In this document: piece after piece, positions 49,278 to 58,893 of the stretch
Position numbering within the stretch: position 1 is the stretch's first letter
Layout: each line of letters opens with the position of its first letter
NCBI RefSeq assembly: GCF_003946175.1
Contig: NZ_RHOK01000010.1
Coordinates: 1-64,000 of the forward strand
Length of the DNA: 64,000 bases
DNA from: Lacticaseibacillus suibinensis
GTDB taxonomy: Bacteria; Bacillota; Bacilli; Lactobacillales; Lactobacillaceae
Direction of reading: 5' to 3'
Position numbers and translations under genes: made by a program
The notes under the pieces: generated by a model
Told to the model about the DNA's origin: nothing
What the model saw: the letters and a program-made list of their open reading frames with translations, nothing else
Database searches by the model: none

Positions 49278-51374
49278 TTATGAGTCTGCCAATTCAGCCA
49301 TGGCGGCCGCATTCTCGGTGTAATTCACACCTTGAATGAGGCGCTGGGCCAAACTGGTATTGATATAGCCCTGTTCCCGCAATTCATGAATCGCTGCGCG
49401 TTCCGCCGCCAAGGCCAGCGTCCGCAAACGCGCCATTTCCTTTTCGTACTGCACACTTTTATGCGTGGTTTTGGCTTTCACTGTGGCGATCCGGCTGCGA
49501 TATTGAACAATCAAGGCATAAATCACCTGGCGATTGTAATGATGCGCGCGGTTTTCCGGTTGGCGCAGGAAGGCACTGACCGCCTTCAAGCCGCCTTTGG
49601 CCAGCGCTTTTTCCACCGCCAGCCGCTCATGGTAACGCGCCGGCTGTTTAACCCGCGAAGCGAGTATCTGTTGCCACCAGGTGGCGACAGTAAAGCGAAT
49701 GCGGTCCCAGACAATATGGCTGGTCACGGTGCCTTGCTTCGCATTCATGCTTTGCAAATCGCGCTGTTTGGCTTGCAACCGGCGCTGAAAGCGCTGATAG
49801 GTGCCGGGATGAATGTCGTTTGCTTCTTTCAAGGTCGCTAATGCGGCCAGCTCGCCTGCCAAACCAACCAACCGCAGATCCACCTCGTCTTGCACAAACG
49901 GCGGCAACCCTTCACTATCATCGGCTTGCAAGTCGATCCGTCTAATCAGGTGTTGATACTCGGTGATCAAATCCAGCACAGGCTTTTGGTTGTCCTCCCG
50001 ACGTTCACTTTCCAGCTTGCGCACTGCCATTTGATAGAGGTACCGCTGCGCCTGCGGCAAGGAAATCAGGCGCACCGAATCCGGGTCAGTTGCCGGCTCT
50101 TCGCTGACGCTGGAACCCCGCAGCTTCAAAGGCGCTCGGTTTTTGGTCATGATTGGCAAGAGCAGCGTCGCCACTACCATGCTCAAAATAATATACCCGG
50201 CGGCGATAAACAACATCAAACTGCGCTCAGGAAAGGCCTGACCATTGGCAAGCACCACCGGTACCGCCAGCACGCCGACCAAACTAATCGCGCCGCGCAC
50301 GCCGGCAATCCCATTGAGCAAGGCCAACTTCAAACTTGGCGCTTCAGCATTGGGGCGATGGGCCGTGGCCAGCATGTAGCCATAGGTCCACAAGGTTCTA
50401 ATCACGAGCATCACCAGGTAGACCAACACCACATCCAGCACGGCCTGCCAGGTCGACACTTCCCGGCTTTCGATGGTCATCCGCATCGCCACTGGCAGCT
50501 CCAGTCCCAAAATCAAGAAAATCAGTCCGTTGAGCACATACACCAGGAGCTCCCATGATTTTTCTGCCACAATCCGCAGCTCAGGCAACGCTGAAATGTA
50601 CCGATTACCGACGACATTGGTCAAAAGACCGGCGACCACGACCGCAATCACGCCGCTCGCGCCGAGGCCGTCATCCACCACTAGGTAAATCACAAACGGC
50701 GTGATTAATTGGAGCACCGTATGCAAAATCGTATCGTTGATGCCTTGCTGCAGCAGCCACAGCCGGAGCAAATTGATCAGCCCCATCAGCGCCGCCCCAG
50801 CGAAGGCCCCAATAATGGCGATATACAGAAAGTCGCCCACCGCTCGCGTCAGCACAAAACTGCCGGTCATCGCGGCGGCAATACCGTATTTGAACCCAAT
50901 CAAACCGCTAGCGTCATTGATCAAGCTTTCCCCGCTGATCAAATGGAGCAAGCCGCTGGGCAAATGCACGCGCTGCGCCAGGGACTGAACCGCGATGGGA
51001 TCCGTTGGGGCCATGATCGCCGCCAACGCAAAGCTGGCCGCCAGCGGCATTTTCGGCACTAACCAGTGGAGGAAAAAGCCGCCCAGGAACGTAATGACAA
51101 ACACCAGCACAATGGCATTCCCAATAATGGGTCCTCGCAGATTCCACAACTCTCGCCGCGGGAACCGTCGCCCATCGTTGTACAAGAGCGGTGCCGTGAA
51201 CAGCACCATAAACCAGCTGGTCTGCATATCCAGCGTGACATGAAACAACAAAGCCGCGCCTAACCCCAGCGCGGCTTGAATCAGGGAGACTGGCACAGCC
51301 ACTAAATAATGACTGATGACATTCGAGACAACGACCAAACTAATCAGTAACAGTCCAGCTTCAACTAGATGCAC
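49278..51374 (-). CDS. CPA1 family Na+/H+ antiporter
   Basis: A 698-residue protein: about 12 N-terminal spans with the ion-binding ND-type region AIMAPTDPIAVQSLAQRVHL and ISGESLINDASGLIGFKYGI, and ISLVGVLAVPVV later. A cytoplasmic tail of about 280 residues rich in helices follows (QYLYQMAVRKLESE-like region, RLAVEKALAKGGLKAVSAFL). It exchanges sodium (or potassium) for protons; the long tail is probably regulatory. It lies between murB and the MalY-like gene on the same strand. Confidence 0.92.
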   Translation of the reverse strand: MHLVEAGLLLISLVVVSNVISHYLVAVPVSLIQAALGLGAALLFHVTLDMQTSWFMVLFTAPLLYNDGRRFPRRELWNLRGPIIGNAIVLVFVITFLGGFFLHWLVPKMPLAASFALAAIMAPTDPIAVQSLAQRVHLPSGLLHLISGESLINDASGLIGFKYGIAAAMTGSFVLTRAVGDFLYIAIIGAFAGAALMGLINLLRLWLLQQGINDTILHTVLQLITPFVIYLVVDDGLGASGVIAVVVAGLLTNVVGNRYISALPELRIVAEKSWELLVYVLNGLIFLILGLELPVAMRMTIESREVSTWQAVLDVVLVYLVMLVIRTLWTYGYMLATAHRPNAEAPSLKLALLNGIAGVRGAISLVGVLAVPVVLANGQAFPERSLMLFIAAGYIILSMVVATLLLPIMTKNRAPLKLRGSSVSEEPATDPDSVRLISLPQAQRYLYQMAVRKLESERREDNQKPVLDLITEYQHLIRRIDLQADDSEGLPPFVQDEVDLRLVGLAGELAALATLKEANDIHPGTYQRFQRRLQAKQRDLQSMNAKQGTVTSHIVWDRIRFTVATWWQQILASRVKQPARYHERLAVEKALAKGGLKAVSAFLRQPENRAHHYNRQVIYALIVQYRSRIATVKAKTTHKSVQYEKEMARLRTLALAAERAAIHELREQGYINTSLAQRLIQGVNYTENAAAMAELADS

Positions 51375-51395
51375 GAATGCGCCACTCCTTTCTGG

Positions 51396-52286
51396 TTATG
51401 AGGCAGTTTCACCAATGATCCGCACTTCCGGCTCCAGATGCACACCGAACTTGGCAAACACATTAGTTTGAACATATTTAATCATGTTCATGTAATCCGT
51501 CGCCGTGGCCTGGGCGATATTGACGATAAAGCCGGCATGCTTCATCGAAATCTGGGCGCCGCCAATCGTATGTCCTTGCAGCCCGGCTTGCTGAATCATG
51601 GGGCCAACGTAATGTCCCACCGGCCGCTTGAACACGGAACCGCAGGAAGGATATTCCAGCGGCTGCTTGCTCGCGCGGCGGGCATTGAGCTTGTCCATCC
51701 GGGCCCTAATATCAGGCTTAGGCGCTGGTATCAATGAGAAGGTGGCACTAAGCACCACTTCGCCAGTTTCCTGCACCAGACTATGCCGATAAGTGAAATT
51801 CATCGCCGTATTGTCGTAGGTTTTGATTTTGCCGGCCTTGGTCAGCACCGTCGCTGACGTTAGCACGTCTTTGATTTCGCCGCCATACGCCCCAGCGTTC
51901 ATGTACACGGCGCCGCCGATGCTTCCGGGAATCCCGCAGGCAAATTCAAACCCGGATAAACCGCCGCGATAAGCAGCCTCGGTGGTATCGATCAGCCGCG
52001 CACCGGCTTGCGCCGTGACCGTGGTGCCATTGACTTCGATGGCTGCCATTTCGGTTAAAATCAAAGTCAGCCCGCGAATGCCACCATCCCGCACGATTAA
52101 ATTCGAGGCGTTACCAATCACCGTCAGCGGCCATCCATGCTCCTGGGCCGCCACCACTAACCGCTGCACCTCCGCCACCGACTTGGGGAAGGCCAACTGA
52201 TCCGCTGGGCCGCCGGTGCGCGTAAAGGTATACCGACTAAGCGGTTCGTTCGTTAAAATTCGAATACCATCAAGGGTTTCTGCCAT
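51396..52286 (-). CDS. murB: UDP-N-acetylenolpyruvoylglucosamine reductase
   Basis: A 296-residue type II Mur[34 protein letters not shown]-like [60 protein letters not shown] with the proton donor Ser, and [11 protein letters not shown]. It makes UDP-MurNAc in the cytosol. I chose ATG 52286 because GGAGGCTAACC precedes it. Confidence 0.96.
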   Translation of the reverse strand: MAETLDGIRILTNEPLSRYTFTRTGGPADQLAFPKSVAEVQRLVVAAQEHGWPLTVIGNASNLIVRDGGIRGLTLILTEMAAIEVNGTTVTAQAGARLIDTTEAAYRGGLSGFEFACGIPGSIGGAVYMNAGAYGGEIKDVLTSATVLTKAGKIKTYDNTAMNFTYRHSLVQETGEVVLSATFSLIPAPKPDIRARMDKLNARRASKQPLEYPSCGSVFKRPVGHYVGPMIQQAGLQGHTIGGAQISMKHAGFIVNIAQATATDYMNMIKYVQTNVFAKFGVHLEPEVRIIGETAS

Positions 52287-52353
52287 GGTTAGCCTCCGCA
52301 AAAAGTTTACAGGTCTAGTTTAGCATACCCTTACTGAATCCGTTTAATATGTC

Positions 52354-52508
52354 GGGCAGGGCAACCTCCGCTGGCATGGGCTGGAACGTGGTGGCCGTCG
52401 CTTTGAGCCAAGCGTTGCTTGTCTCAAAGTCGAGGCTTGTTCTAAGCCAACCAGTTGGCAAAGAACAATTTCACCACTGAGCCCATGCCAGCTCCGGTTG
52501 CCCTGCCC
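52354..52508. repeat. Palindromic element A (155 bp) in the murB-exoA gap
   Basis: The ends GGGCAGGGCAACC and GGTTGCCCTGCCC are perfect complements, and further in GCTGGCATGGGCT faces AGCCCATGCCAGC. The centre carries CGCTTTGAGCC and GGCTTGTTCTAAGCC. It is a relative of element B in the opposite orientation. No protein gene is present. It may be a non-autonomous repeat or a structured RNA. Confidence 0.8.
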
Positions 52509-52745
52509 TACGGTGGTTGTTCACTGCCGTACTTGAGTCTCCTTAGATAGCGAACCTTCTCAACCGCCTGGTCGGTATGCTTGCGTCCAGCAAATGAACC
52601 ATTCAAAGTGGCATCCAGAACCGACAAAAAGCGCGTCTTTGTCAGCTAATTGAGCAAGACAGTATCTGAGCAGTACCACTGCCTTGCATTCAGTGTAGGC
52701 CTTTCCTTATCAGTTATACCAACAGTCGCTGAAACCACCACCCTA

Positions 52746-52905
52746 GGGCCGGCCGGCTGGAGCGAGCATGGGCTCAGTGGTGACATTGTTCTTAGCTGGC
52801 GGGTTTGGCCAGCTTAGAACAAGCCGCGACTTCAAGACTCGCGCAGCGAGGCTCGAAGCGCTGGCCACCACGTTCCAGCCCATGCTCGCTCCAGCCGGCC
52901 GGCCC
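52746..52905. repeat. Palindromic element B (160 bp) in the murB-exoA gap
   Basis: The ends GGGCCGGCCGGCTGGAGCG and CGCTCCAGCCGGCCGGCCC are perfect complements. Read on the minus strand its inside matches element A: GCATGGGCTGGAACGTGGTG, GGCTTGTTCTAAGC, AAGAACAAT and TCACCACTGAGCCCATGC are shared. The outer arms differ completely from those of element A yet stay paired. The 237 bases between A and B hold no gene that I can support. Confidence 0.8.
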
Positions 52906-52992
52906 GGCAGCCAACCGCAGTCGCCCGCGATTTGAGCCGCCTTCTCTTTTCTTATATACTAGGGGCAAATACCGAAGAAGGAAGTTGAGCTC

Positions 52993-53760
52993 ATGAAACT
53001 CATTTCTTGGAACGTCAACGGCCTGCGCGCCGTGTTGAAACACGATTTTATGACGAGCTTCAATGACTTGGACGCCGATTGGTTCTGCATCCAGGAAACC
53101 AAGATGCAGGAAGGCCAAGCCACCTTGGACCTGCCCGGCTACCACCAATACTTTAACTATGCCGAACGCAAAGGCTACTCTGGCACCGCCATTTTCACTA
53201 AGCACGAACCACTGGCGGTGACCTATGGCATCGGCCAGCCCGAGTTTGATGATGAAGGCCGCGTCATCACTCTGGAATACCCGAAATTTTACCTGATCAC
53301 GGTGTACACGCCGAATTCAGGGAGCGAATTGAAGCGCCTCGAGTATCGCCAGGCCTGGGACCAAGCCTTCCTGGCCTACACCAAAGACCTGGCCGCCAAA
53401 ATGCCGTTGGTTTACTGCGGCGATTTGAATGTCGCGCATCATGAGATTGATTTGAAGAATCCGAGTTCGAATCATCACAACGCCGGCTTCACAGATGAAG
53501 AACGCAATGACTTCACCACGCAGCTTGAGGCAGGCTTTACCGACACCTTCCGTCACTTCTATCCGGACCTTGAAGACGTGTATTCCTGGTGGAGCTATCG
53601 CTTCAGCGCTCGCTCCCGCAACGCCGGTTGGCGCATCGACTATTTCGTCGCCAGCGACAATTTCGTGCCGTTCATCAAGGATGCCAAGATTCACAACGAA
53701 GTGCTCGGCTCTGACCATTGCCCAGTTGAGCTGGAAACCGTTGATTTATTAGGAGATTAA
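52993..53760 (+). CDS. exoA: Exodeoxyribonuclease III
   Basis: A 255-residue endonuclease/exonuclease/phosphatase fold enzyme: KLISWNVNGLRAVLKHDFMT, CIQETKMQEGQATLDLPGYH (catalytic Glu), VYCGDLNVAHHEIDLKNPSS and GWRIDYFVASDNF, LGSDHCPVELE (catalytic Asp-His). It cuts at abasic sites in base excision repair. The start overlaps no gene and follows GAAGGAAGTTGAGCTC. Confidence 0.96.
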   Translation: MKLISWNVNGLRAVLKHDFMTSFNDLDADWFCIQETKMQEGQATLDLPGYHQYFNYAERKGYSGTAIFTKHEPLAVTYGIGQPEFDDEGRVITLEYPKFYLITVYTPNSGSELKRLEYRQAWDQAFLAYTKDLAAKMPLVYCGDLNVAHHEIDLKNPSSNHHNAGFTDEERNDFTTQLEAGFTDTFRHFYPDLEDVYSWWSYRFSARSRNAGWRIDYFVASDNFVPFIKDAKIHNEVLGSDHCPVELETVDLLGD

Positions 53761-53761
53761 A

Positions 53762-54298
53762 ATGGATTTTATCGCAATGGATTTTGAAACGGCCAACCGG
53801 CAGCGCGCCAGTGCCTGCTCTTTGGCTTTGGTGGTGGTGCGGCAAAGCCAAGTGGTGGATAGCTTTTACACCTTGATTGATCCAGAGGTGCCCTTCGAAA
53901 GCCAAAACGTGCGGATCCATGGCATCACGGAAGCCCAAGTCGTCGGTGAGCCGACTTTTCCGCAAGTTTGGCCTCATATTGCCAGCTTCTTCGCCCCAAC
54001 CCGCCTTGTCACGGCACACAACTCGCCCTTCGATGTGTCGGTACTCAAACGGACGCTGGAGCGCTATGACATTCCCGTCCCGCGCTATCAAGTGATTGAT
54101 ACGGCGCGCACGGCCAAGCGGCTGATGCCAGAGCTGCCTAATCACCGACTGGACACCGTGTCGGCGGCGCTGCACATCCCCTTGGCCCATCACCACAACG
54201 CTTTGCAGGACAGTTACGCCTGCGCTCGCATTTTGCTCGCGCAGGAGCAGCAGTTCGGCGATGCTACCTTGGCTAGCATGTTAAAAATCACCGCTTAA
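53762..54298 (+). CDS. DEDDh 3'-5' exonuclease (DnaQ-like)
   Basis: A 178-residue protein: DFIAMDFETANRQRASACSL (DE of motif I), LVTAHNSPFDVSVLKRTLER (motif II Asp), and HHHNALQDSYACARILLAQE (motif III His and Asp). Such proteins proofread or degrade single strands. It begins 1 base after exoA, so the two repair genes form an operon. Confidence 0.93.
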   Translation: MDFIAMDFETANRQRASACSLALVVVRQSQVVDSFYTLIDPEVPFESQNVRIHGITEAQVVGEPTFPQVWPHIASFFAPTRLVTAHNSPFDVSVLKRTLERYDIPVPRYQVIDTARTAKRLMPELPNHRLDTVSAALHIPLAHHHNALQDSYACARILLAQEQQFGDATLASMLKITA

Positions 54299-54305
54299 CG
54301 GATTC

Positions 54306-54346
54306 AAAAACGTGCTCCTCACAACAGCGTGAGGAGCACGTTTTTG
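54306..54346. terminator. Shared terminator of the exonuclease gene and tsaE
   Basis: AAAAACGTGCTCCTCAC and GTGAGGAGCACGTTTTT form a perfect 17-bp arm pair around a short loop, bidirectional. Confidence 0.92.
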
Positions 54347-54348
54347 CA

Positions 54349-54801
54349 TTACGCCTGAATGGATGTCAGCAGCGCTTGGGCACGGGGCCCCACGGCTTCA
54401 AAGGTCAAGGTGCGTTTGTGATCGTCATCTGGATCTTTGAGAAAATGAATCAGCAAGTAGTCCTCAGGTGTGGCTTCACCCAGAAAATCGGGCCATTCCA
54501 CCACTGACACCCCATCGCCTTCAAAATATTCCTCTAGGCCCAAATCGCCGGCGCCCCCATTTTCCAACCGGTACAGGTCCATATGATACAGCGGCAAAGC
54601 GCCATCTGGATACTCACGGATAATGGTGAAGGTCGGGCTTTTGATGTAATCCGCAATGCCAAGTCCGCGTGCTAGCCCCTTGGTAAAACTGGTTTTGCCG
54701 GCGCCCAGGTCGCCATCCAGCAGCAGAATGTCCCCTGCTTGCAGGTGGGGCGCCAAGCTTTGGGCAAAGGCTTGTAAACTTGCTTCATCGCTAAATTCCA
54801 T
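54349..54801 (-). CDS. tsaE: tRNA threonylcarbamoyladenosine ATPase TsaE
   Basis: A 150-residue P-loop protein: LLLDGDLGAGKTSFTKGLAR (Walker A), IKSPTFTIIREYPDGALPLY, HMDLYRLENG, VVEWPDFLGEA. It assists TsaB and TsaD in making t6A37 on ANN-decoding tRNAs. It is downstream of pta and separated from it by 14 bases, so it is in the pta operon. Confidence 0.95.
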   Translation of the reverse strand: MEFSDEASLQAFAQSLAPHLQAGDILLLDGDLGAGKTSFTKGLARGLGIADYIKSPTFTIIREYPDGALPLYHMDLYRLENGGAGDLGLEEYFEGDGVSVVEWPDFLGEATPEDYLLIHFLKDPDDDHKRTLTFEAVGPRAQALLTSIQA

Positions 54802-54815
54802 CCAATCACGACTCC

Positions 54816-55793
54816 TTAGTTGATCAAGTTCTGCGCCGCCGTAATGATGGCGACTTTGTACACATCTTCTTCATTCGCGCCGCGTGACAAGTCAGACACT
54901 GGTTTGTTCAGGCCTTGCAAAATTGGCCCCATGGCTTCAAAGCCGCCGAGCCGTTGGGCAATCTTGTAACCAATATTACCAGATTGCAGGTCTGGGAAGA
55001 TAAAGACGTTCGCATAACCTGCCACCTTTGAATCAGGCGCCTTGAGCTTCGCCACCGTTGGGACAAAGGCCGCGTCAAACTGTAATTCACCATCCAAAGC
55101 CAAATCTGGGGCCAATTCATGGGCAAGCTTGGTCGCCTCAATCACTTTGTCCACTTGCGGTGCCTTGGCGGAGCCTTTGGTGGAGAAGGATAACATAGCC
55201 ACTTTCGGGTCGATGTCGAATAGTTTAGCCGTTTTGGCCGATTCAACGGCGGTTTCCGCTAAGGTCTGGGCATCAGGATCGATGTTAATGGCATTGTCAG
55301 CAAACAGATAGCGTTCGTCGCGGCCGCGTTGCATGATGAAGGCGCCACTGGTCCGGGAAACACCAGGGCGGGTCTTGATGATTTGCAAAGCGGGCCGCAC
55401 GGTATCTGCCGTGGAGTGCACAGCGCCAGACACCATGCCGTCTGCCTTACCCATGTACACGAGCATCGTGCCGAAGTAATTCGGATCCTTAACCATGGCT
55501 TGGGCTTGTTCTTCAGTGGCCTTACCATTGCGCCGGTCGAAAAAGGCCTGCGCCATTTCTGGCAAAATGGCATCGCTTTGCGGATCACGAAGTTCCAGCT
55601 TGCTAATGTCCAACCCTTTAGCTTCAGCCACAGCGGCAATCTCGCTGGTGGTACCCAGCAGGACTGGCTTAATCAGCCCTTCTGCCGCCAAGCGCACTGC
55701 GGCGCCTAAAATCCGTGCGTCGTTGCCTTCAGGAAAGACAATCGACAAGTTTTTGCCCGTAATCTTTTGCTCTAAGCTTTCAAATAAATCCAA
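54816..55793 (-). CDS. pta: Phosphate acetyltransferase
   Basis: A 325-residue Pta: NLSIVFPEGNDARILGAAVR, MVSGAVHSTADTVRPALQII, VAMLSFSTKGSAKAPQVDKV, LDGELQFDAAFVPTVAKLKA, ANVFIFPDLQSGNIGYKIAQ. It interconverts acetyl-CoA and acetyl phosphate and supplies AckA. Length is the usual short Firmicute form. Confidence 0.97.
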   Translation of the reverse strand: MDLFESLEQKITGKNLSIVFPEGNDARILGAAVRLAAEGLIKPVLLGTTSEIAAVAEAKGLDISKLELRDPQSDAILPEMAQAFFDRRNGKATEEQAQAMVKDPNYFGTMLVYMGKADGMVSGAVHSTADTVRPALQIIKTRPGVSRTSGAFIMQRGRDERYLFADNAINIDPDAQTLAETAVESAKTAKLFDIDPKVAMLSFSTKGSAKAPQVDKVIEATKLAHELAPDLALDGELQFDAAFVPTVAKLKAPDSKVAGYANVFIFPDLQSGNIGYKIAQRLGGFEAMGPILQGLNKPVSDLSRGANEEDVYKVAIITAAQNLIN

Positions 55794-55879
55794 GATGATC
55801 CCTCCAAATTGCGAATTGTTAGCGCCTTCAACGCTCGCCTTCTATCATATCAGTCCTCTTTACCGCTTGCACTCATAAA

Positions 55880-56572
55880 TTACTGGCGGGTGAGGTCTGG
55901 CTGCGCTGGCAGCTGCCAATTGATTGGGGGCTCACCCATTTGCGTCAGTAGCGCATTGGTTTTAGAAAACGGCTTGCTGCCAAAAAAGCCGCGATAAGCC
56001 GACAAGGGACTGGGATGCGGCGAGGTGATAATGGCATTTTTGCTCTGGTCAATCAAGCTGGTTTTAGCTCGCGCCGAGCTGCCCCACAGGATGAACACCA
56101 CCCGGCCGCGATCTGACAGCGCCGCAATGGCCGCGTCCGTCAGCTCCTCCCAGCCTTGGCCGCGGTGCGAATTCGCCTGCCCGGCACGGACGGTCAGCAC
56201 CGCGTTTAGGAGCAAGACCCCTTGCTGCGCCCAACTTTTCAGATAGCCATGCGTCACTGGCGGATAACCGAGGTCGCTTTGCAGCTCTTTGTAGATATTT
56301 TGCAGTGACGGCGGCAAGGCGATGCCTGGCGCCACGGCAAAACTCGCTCCAACCGCCTGGTTAGGCCCATGGTACGGATCCTGACCCAAGATCACCACCT
56401 TGACGGCTTCAAATGGGGTCCACTCAAAGGCCTGAAAAATGTGATGCATCTCGGGATAGATGGTTTGCGTTTGATATTCCTGCTTAAGAAATTGGTGCAG
56501 CCGCGCATAGGTGGGACCTTCAAATACCGGTGCGAGCACGGTCTGCCAATCATTATGAATCAGTGTTTTCAT
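55880..56572 (-). CDS. ung: Uracil-DNA glycosylase
   Basis: A 230-residue family 1 [23 protein letters not shown] with the water-activating Asp, [37 protein letters not shown] and [20 protein letters not shown] with the leucine-loop HPSPLS. It removes uracil from DNA. I chose ATG 56572 (site GGAGGTTGCCT). It lies 86 bases upstream of pta on the same strand. Confidence 0.97.
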   Translation of the reverse strand: MKTLIHNDWQTVLAPVFEGPTYARLHQFLKQEYQTQTIYPEMHHIFQAFEWTPFEAVKVVILGQDPYHGPNQAVGASFAVAPGIALPPSLQNIYKELQSDLGYPPVTHGYLKSWAQQGVLLLNAVLTVRAGQANSHRGQGWEELTDAAIAALSDRGRVVFILWGSSARAKTSLIDQSKNAIITSPHPSPLSAYRGFFGSKPFSKTNALLTQMGEPPINWQLPAQPDLTRQ

Positions 56573-56660
56573 AGGCAACCTCCGCCTTCTAGTGTACTCA
56601 AAGGCCCCAGCCTTTGCATCCGCTTTTATGCTAAAATTGAGCTCGAATGGAGGTTTTTGC

Positions 56661-57566
56661 ATGATCAAACTGATTGCGTCCGATATGGACGGCACCTTGC
56701 TCAACGATAAGATTGAAGTGTCCGCCAAAAACGCCGCGGCCATTCGCCAAGCTCAAGCCGCCGGGATCGAGTTCATTGTCGCTACGGGCCGCAACCTGCC
56801 CCAAGCGCAAGTCGAGCTGCTCGCTCATGACCTGCACCCAGCTTATATCACGATTAATGGCGCGCTGGTTTACGATGAAGCCGAAACGATTACCGTTCAA
56901 GTGCCGCTCACCAACGCCAAACTGCAAGCCTTGTTTGAGGTGCTTGATGCCAGCGGCCTCTACTACGAACTGGAAGCCGCTGATGGCGTCATCTCCAATG
57001 CCAAAGCCGGGCGTATTGCCAATTTGATGGCGATGTACCGTGGCCAAGATGCCACGATGAATGTCGCCACGGCGCGGCAGAAAGCCGAAGCTCGCACCCA
57101 GCAAATCAAAACCACTTACGTCACTGACTATCGTGAAGTCTTCACGAACCCGGCGCTGGAAGCCTATAAGGTGATTGTGTTCTCCGACGATGAGCAAGCC
57201 GGCTTAGCCCCGGTCAAAGCCCGCGTCGAAGCGCTAGGCGGTTTGGTCGTCACTTCCAGCGGCGCGCGCAATATTGAAATCAATGATCTCAAGGCGCAGA
57301 AAGGCCCGGCGCTCGCCGCTTATGCCGAAAAGCGCGGCTACACCATGGATGAGGTCATGGCCATCGGCGACAATCTCAATGATGAGTCCATGATCAGGCA
57401 AGCCAAATACAGCGTCGCGATGGGGAACGCCATCCCGTTGATTAAAGAACTGGCATGGCACACGACCCTGACCAACCGCGAAGACGGCGTGGCCAAGGCC
57501 ATTCAACGCGCCATTGCTCTCAACCAAGCGGAAAGCCAAGGTGAGCGCAGTGATTTACTACATTGA
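56661..57566 (+). CDS. Cof-type HAD phosphatase
   Basis: A 301-residue HAD hydrolase: [20 protein letters not shown] (motif I nucleophile Asp), [20 protein letters not shown] (motif II), and [35 protein letters not shown] (motifs III/IV). The class IIB cap fits sugar-phosphate or FMN-type substrates; the true one is unknown. It is followed by an overlapping LURP-one gene. Confidence 0.93.
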   Translation: MIKLIASDMDGTLLNDKIEVSAKNAAAIRQAQAAGIEFIVATGRNLPQAQVELLAHDLHPAYITINGALVYDEAETITVQVPLTNAKLQALFEVLDASGLYYELEAADGVISNAKAGRIANLMAMYRGQDATMNVATARQKAEARTQQIKTTYVTDYREVFTNPALEAYKVIVFSDDEQAGLAPVKARVEALGGLVVTSSGARNIEINDLKAQKGPALAAYAEKRGYTMDEVMAIGDNLNDESMIRQAKYSVAMGNAIPLIKELAWHTTLTNREDGVAKAIQRAIALNQAESQGERSDLLH

Positions 57567-58062
57567 TGCACAATCGCTCCATGATACCGGCGTGACGGTG
57601 GTCAAAGACCACCACAATCAGCCGGCTTACATTCTTAATGGGAAGCACGGCCTCGCTAATGACCGCATCAACTTGCACACGATCGCCGGTCAGGAACTTG
57701 GCGACATTCGCCAGCGCACGGTGGGCATGTCGCCGCGTTATGATTTGACCCTGAATGGCCAAAAAGCCGGCAGCGTCAAAAAGCTGTTCGGCGTCTGGCA
57801 TGAGTTTGTCTTTGTGTCTGATTTGAACTGGCTAATCTTTGGTAATCTGCTGGCCAATGAATATCATATTTACCACGGTGTCAAAACCGTTACCACCATT
57901 GCGGCAGTCGGCGCCGCCACCAGCCGCACGTTCCAAATCGATATTTTGGATCCGCGCAACGTCGCGGCCGGCTTACTAGTAGCGGCCATCTTGGACCGTT
58001 GGCGCTTCGTCCACCAAACGAATCCGCTTAGCCGCCGCAATCCTGCGTATGGGCTAGGATAG
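57550..58062 (+). CDS. LURP-one-related (YxjI/tubby-like) protein
   Basis: A 170-residue protein with the LURP-one beta-barrel blocks: GMSPRYDLTLNGQKAGSVKK, FVFVSDLNWLIFGNLLANEY, and the C-terminal end NVAAGLLVAAILDRWRFVHQ. The role in bacteria is unknown; a phospholipid-scramblase-like fold is suspected. Start GTG 57550 has AAGGTGAGCGCA before it and lies inside the end of the HAD gene. Confidence 0.87.
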   Translation: MIYYIDAQSLHDTGVTVVKDHHNQPAYILNGKHGLANDRINLHTIAGQELGDIRQRTVGMSPRYDLTLNGQKAGSVKKLFGVWHEFVFVSDLNWLIFGNLLANEYHIYHGVKTVTTIAAVGAATSRTFQIDILDPRNVAAGLLVAAILDRWRFVHQTNPLSRRNPAYGLG

Positions 58063-58071
58063 TCAAAGGCT

Positions 58072-58181
58072 GAGACAAAATGCGGTTTTAGCCCAGAGTA
58101 TAAGCCGAACGGCCTGTAAAACCTGTACTTAGGTTTTGCAGGCCGTTTGGCTTATACGGCTAGGGCGTCGCATTTTGGCTC
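58072..58181. repeat. 110-bp near-perfect hairpin element
   Basis: From GAG at 58072 to CTC at 58181 the sequence folds back on itself: CAAAATGCG/CGCATTTTG, TATAAGCC/GGCTTATA, AACGGCCTG/CAGGCCGTT and AAAACCT/AGGTTTT pair in order around a short central loop GTACTT. It lies between convergent genes with no T run, so it is more likely a mobile palindromic repeat than a simple terminator, though it may also stop transcription. Confidence 0.8.
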
Positions 58182-58248
58182 GTACTGTTCCGGAATCGTC
58201 GTGCGTCCACCCTCAGCTCAAATTATGGCTCAATCATTTTATGTTTAA

Positions 58249-58854
58249 TCAAATGGCTTTGGTCATATGGTTGTAGCGATGCGAGCCAATCATCAGCTCA
58301 CGGGTTTTCTTGAAGCCTTGCCGGCGGTACAGTTGCTCCGCGCGCGGATTCGTTTGGTCCACATTCAGCGACAGCAGCTTTTCGCCGCGGGCTTTCACAA
58401 TCGGCTCAATGCCGGTTAACAGTGCAGTACCCACGCCATGATCTTGGGCACTTTCGGCCACCGCCAAGGTATCGATGTACCATTCGCCAGGGTCGGTTTC
58501 GACGTCTGGGAACAGTTCATGGTCGACGGGCAAGCCGACACTGGGCAAAAGCGGCTTGAACGCGTCATCGATGGTGGCTTCTTGCGCATGGGAATAACCC
58601 ACTAAAATGCCATCGATGCCATTTGGGCCTTCATGGACAATGGTTTGGGGATAACCGTAGCGATAATCCGGCAGCAAGAAAGCTTGCTCGAACACCCGAT
58701 ACAAATCGGGCTTGGCCATTTTCATCAACTGCGGGACTTCCATTTCTTCGAACACTAAGTCGATCAATGGCACGACTTGAGCGGCATCTTCAGGGTGACT
58801 TTGACGAATCATAATCTGTTGCGGTCTCAGCCCGCCAAAACGGTGCGACCGCAA
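58249..58854 (-). CDS. GNAT family N-acetyltransferase
   Basis: A protein of about 190-200 residues with the GNAT core: MIRQSHPEDAAQVVPLIDLV, EWYIDTLAVAESAQDHGVGT (acetyl-CoA loop), ALLTGIEPIVKARGEKLLSL, NPRAEQLYRRQGFKKTRELM. The substrate is unknown. I chose TTG 58854 because AGGAGGG lies at good distance; ATG 58812, where the family homology starts, has no clear site. Confidence 0.87.
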   Translation of the reverse strand: MRSHRFGGLRPQQIMIRQSHPEDAAQVVPLIDLVFEEMEVPQLMKMAKPDLYRVFEQAFLLPDYRYGYPQTIVHEGPNGIDGILVGYSHAQEATIDDAFKPLLPSVGLPVDHELFPDVETDPGEWYIDTLAVAESAQDHGVGTALLTGIEPIVKARGEKLLSLNVDQTNPRAEQLYRRQGFKKTRELMIGSHRYNHMTKAI

Positions 58855-58893
58855 CTTTTCCCTCCTCAGGCGCCGCTTCGGTTCGGGTAACAT

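Noticed and set aside
52287-52992. A small gene within the 0.7-kb murB-exoA gap.
   Set aside because: The open stretches lie across the palindromic arms and change frame between the two copies, so they are not coding.
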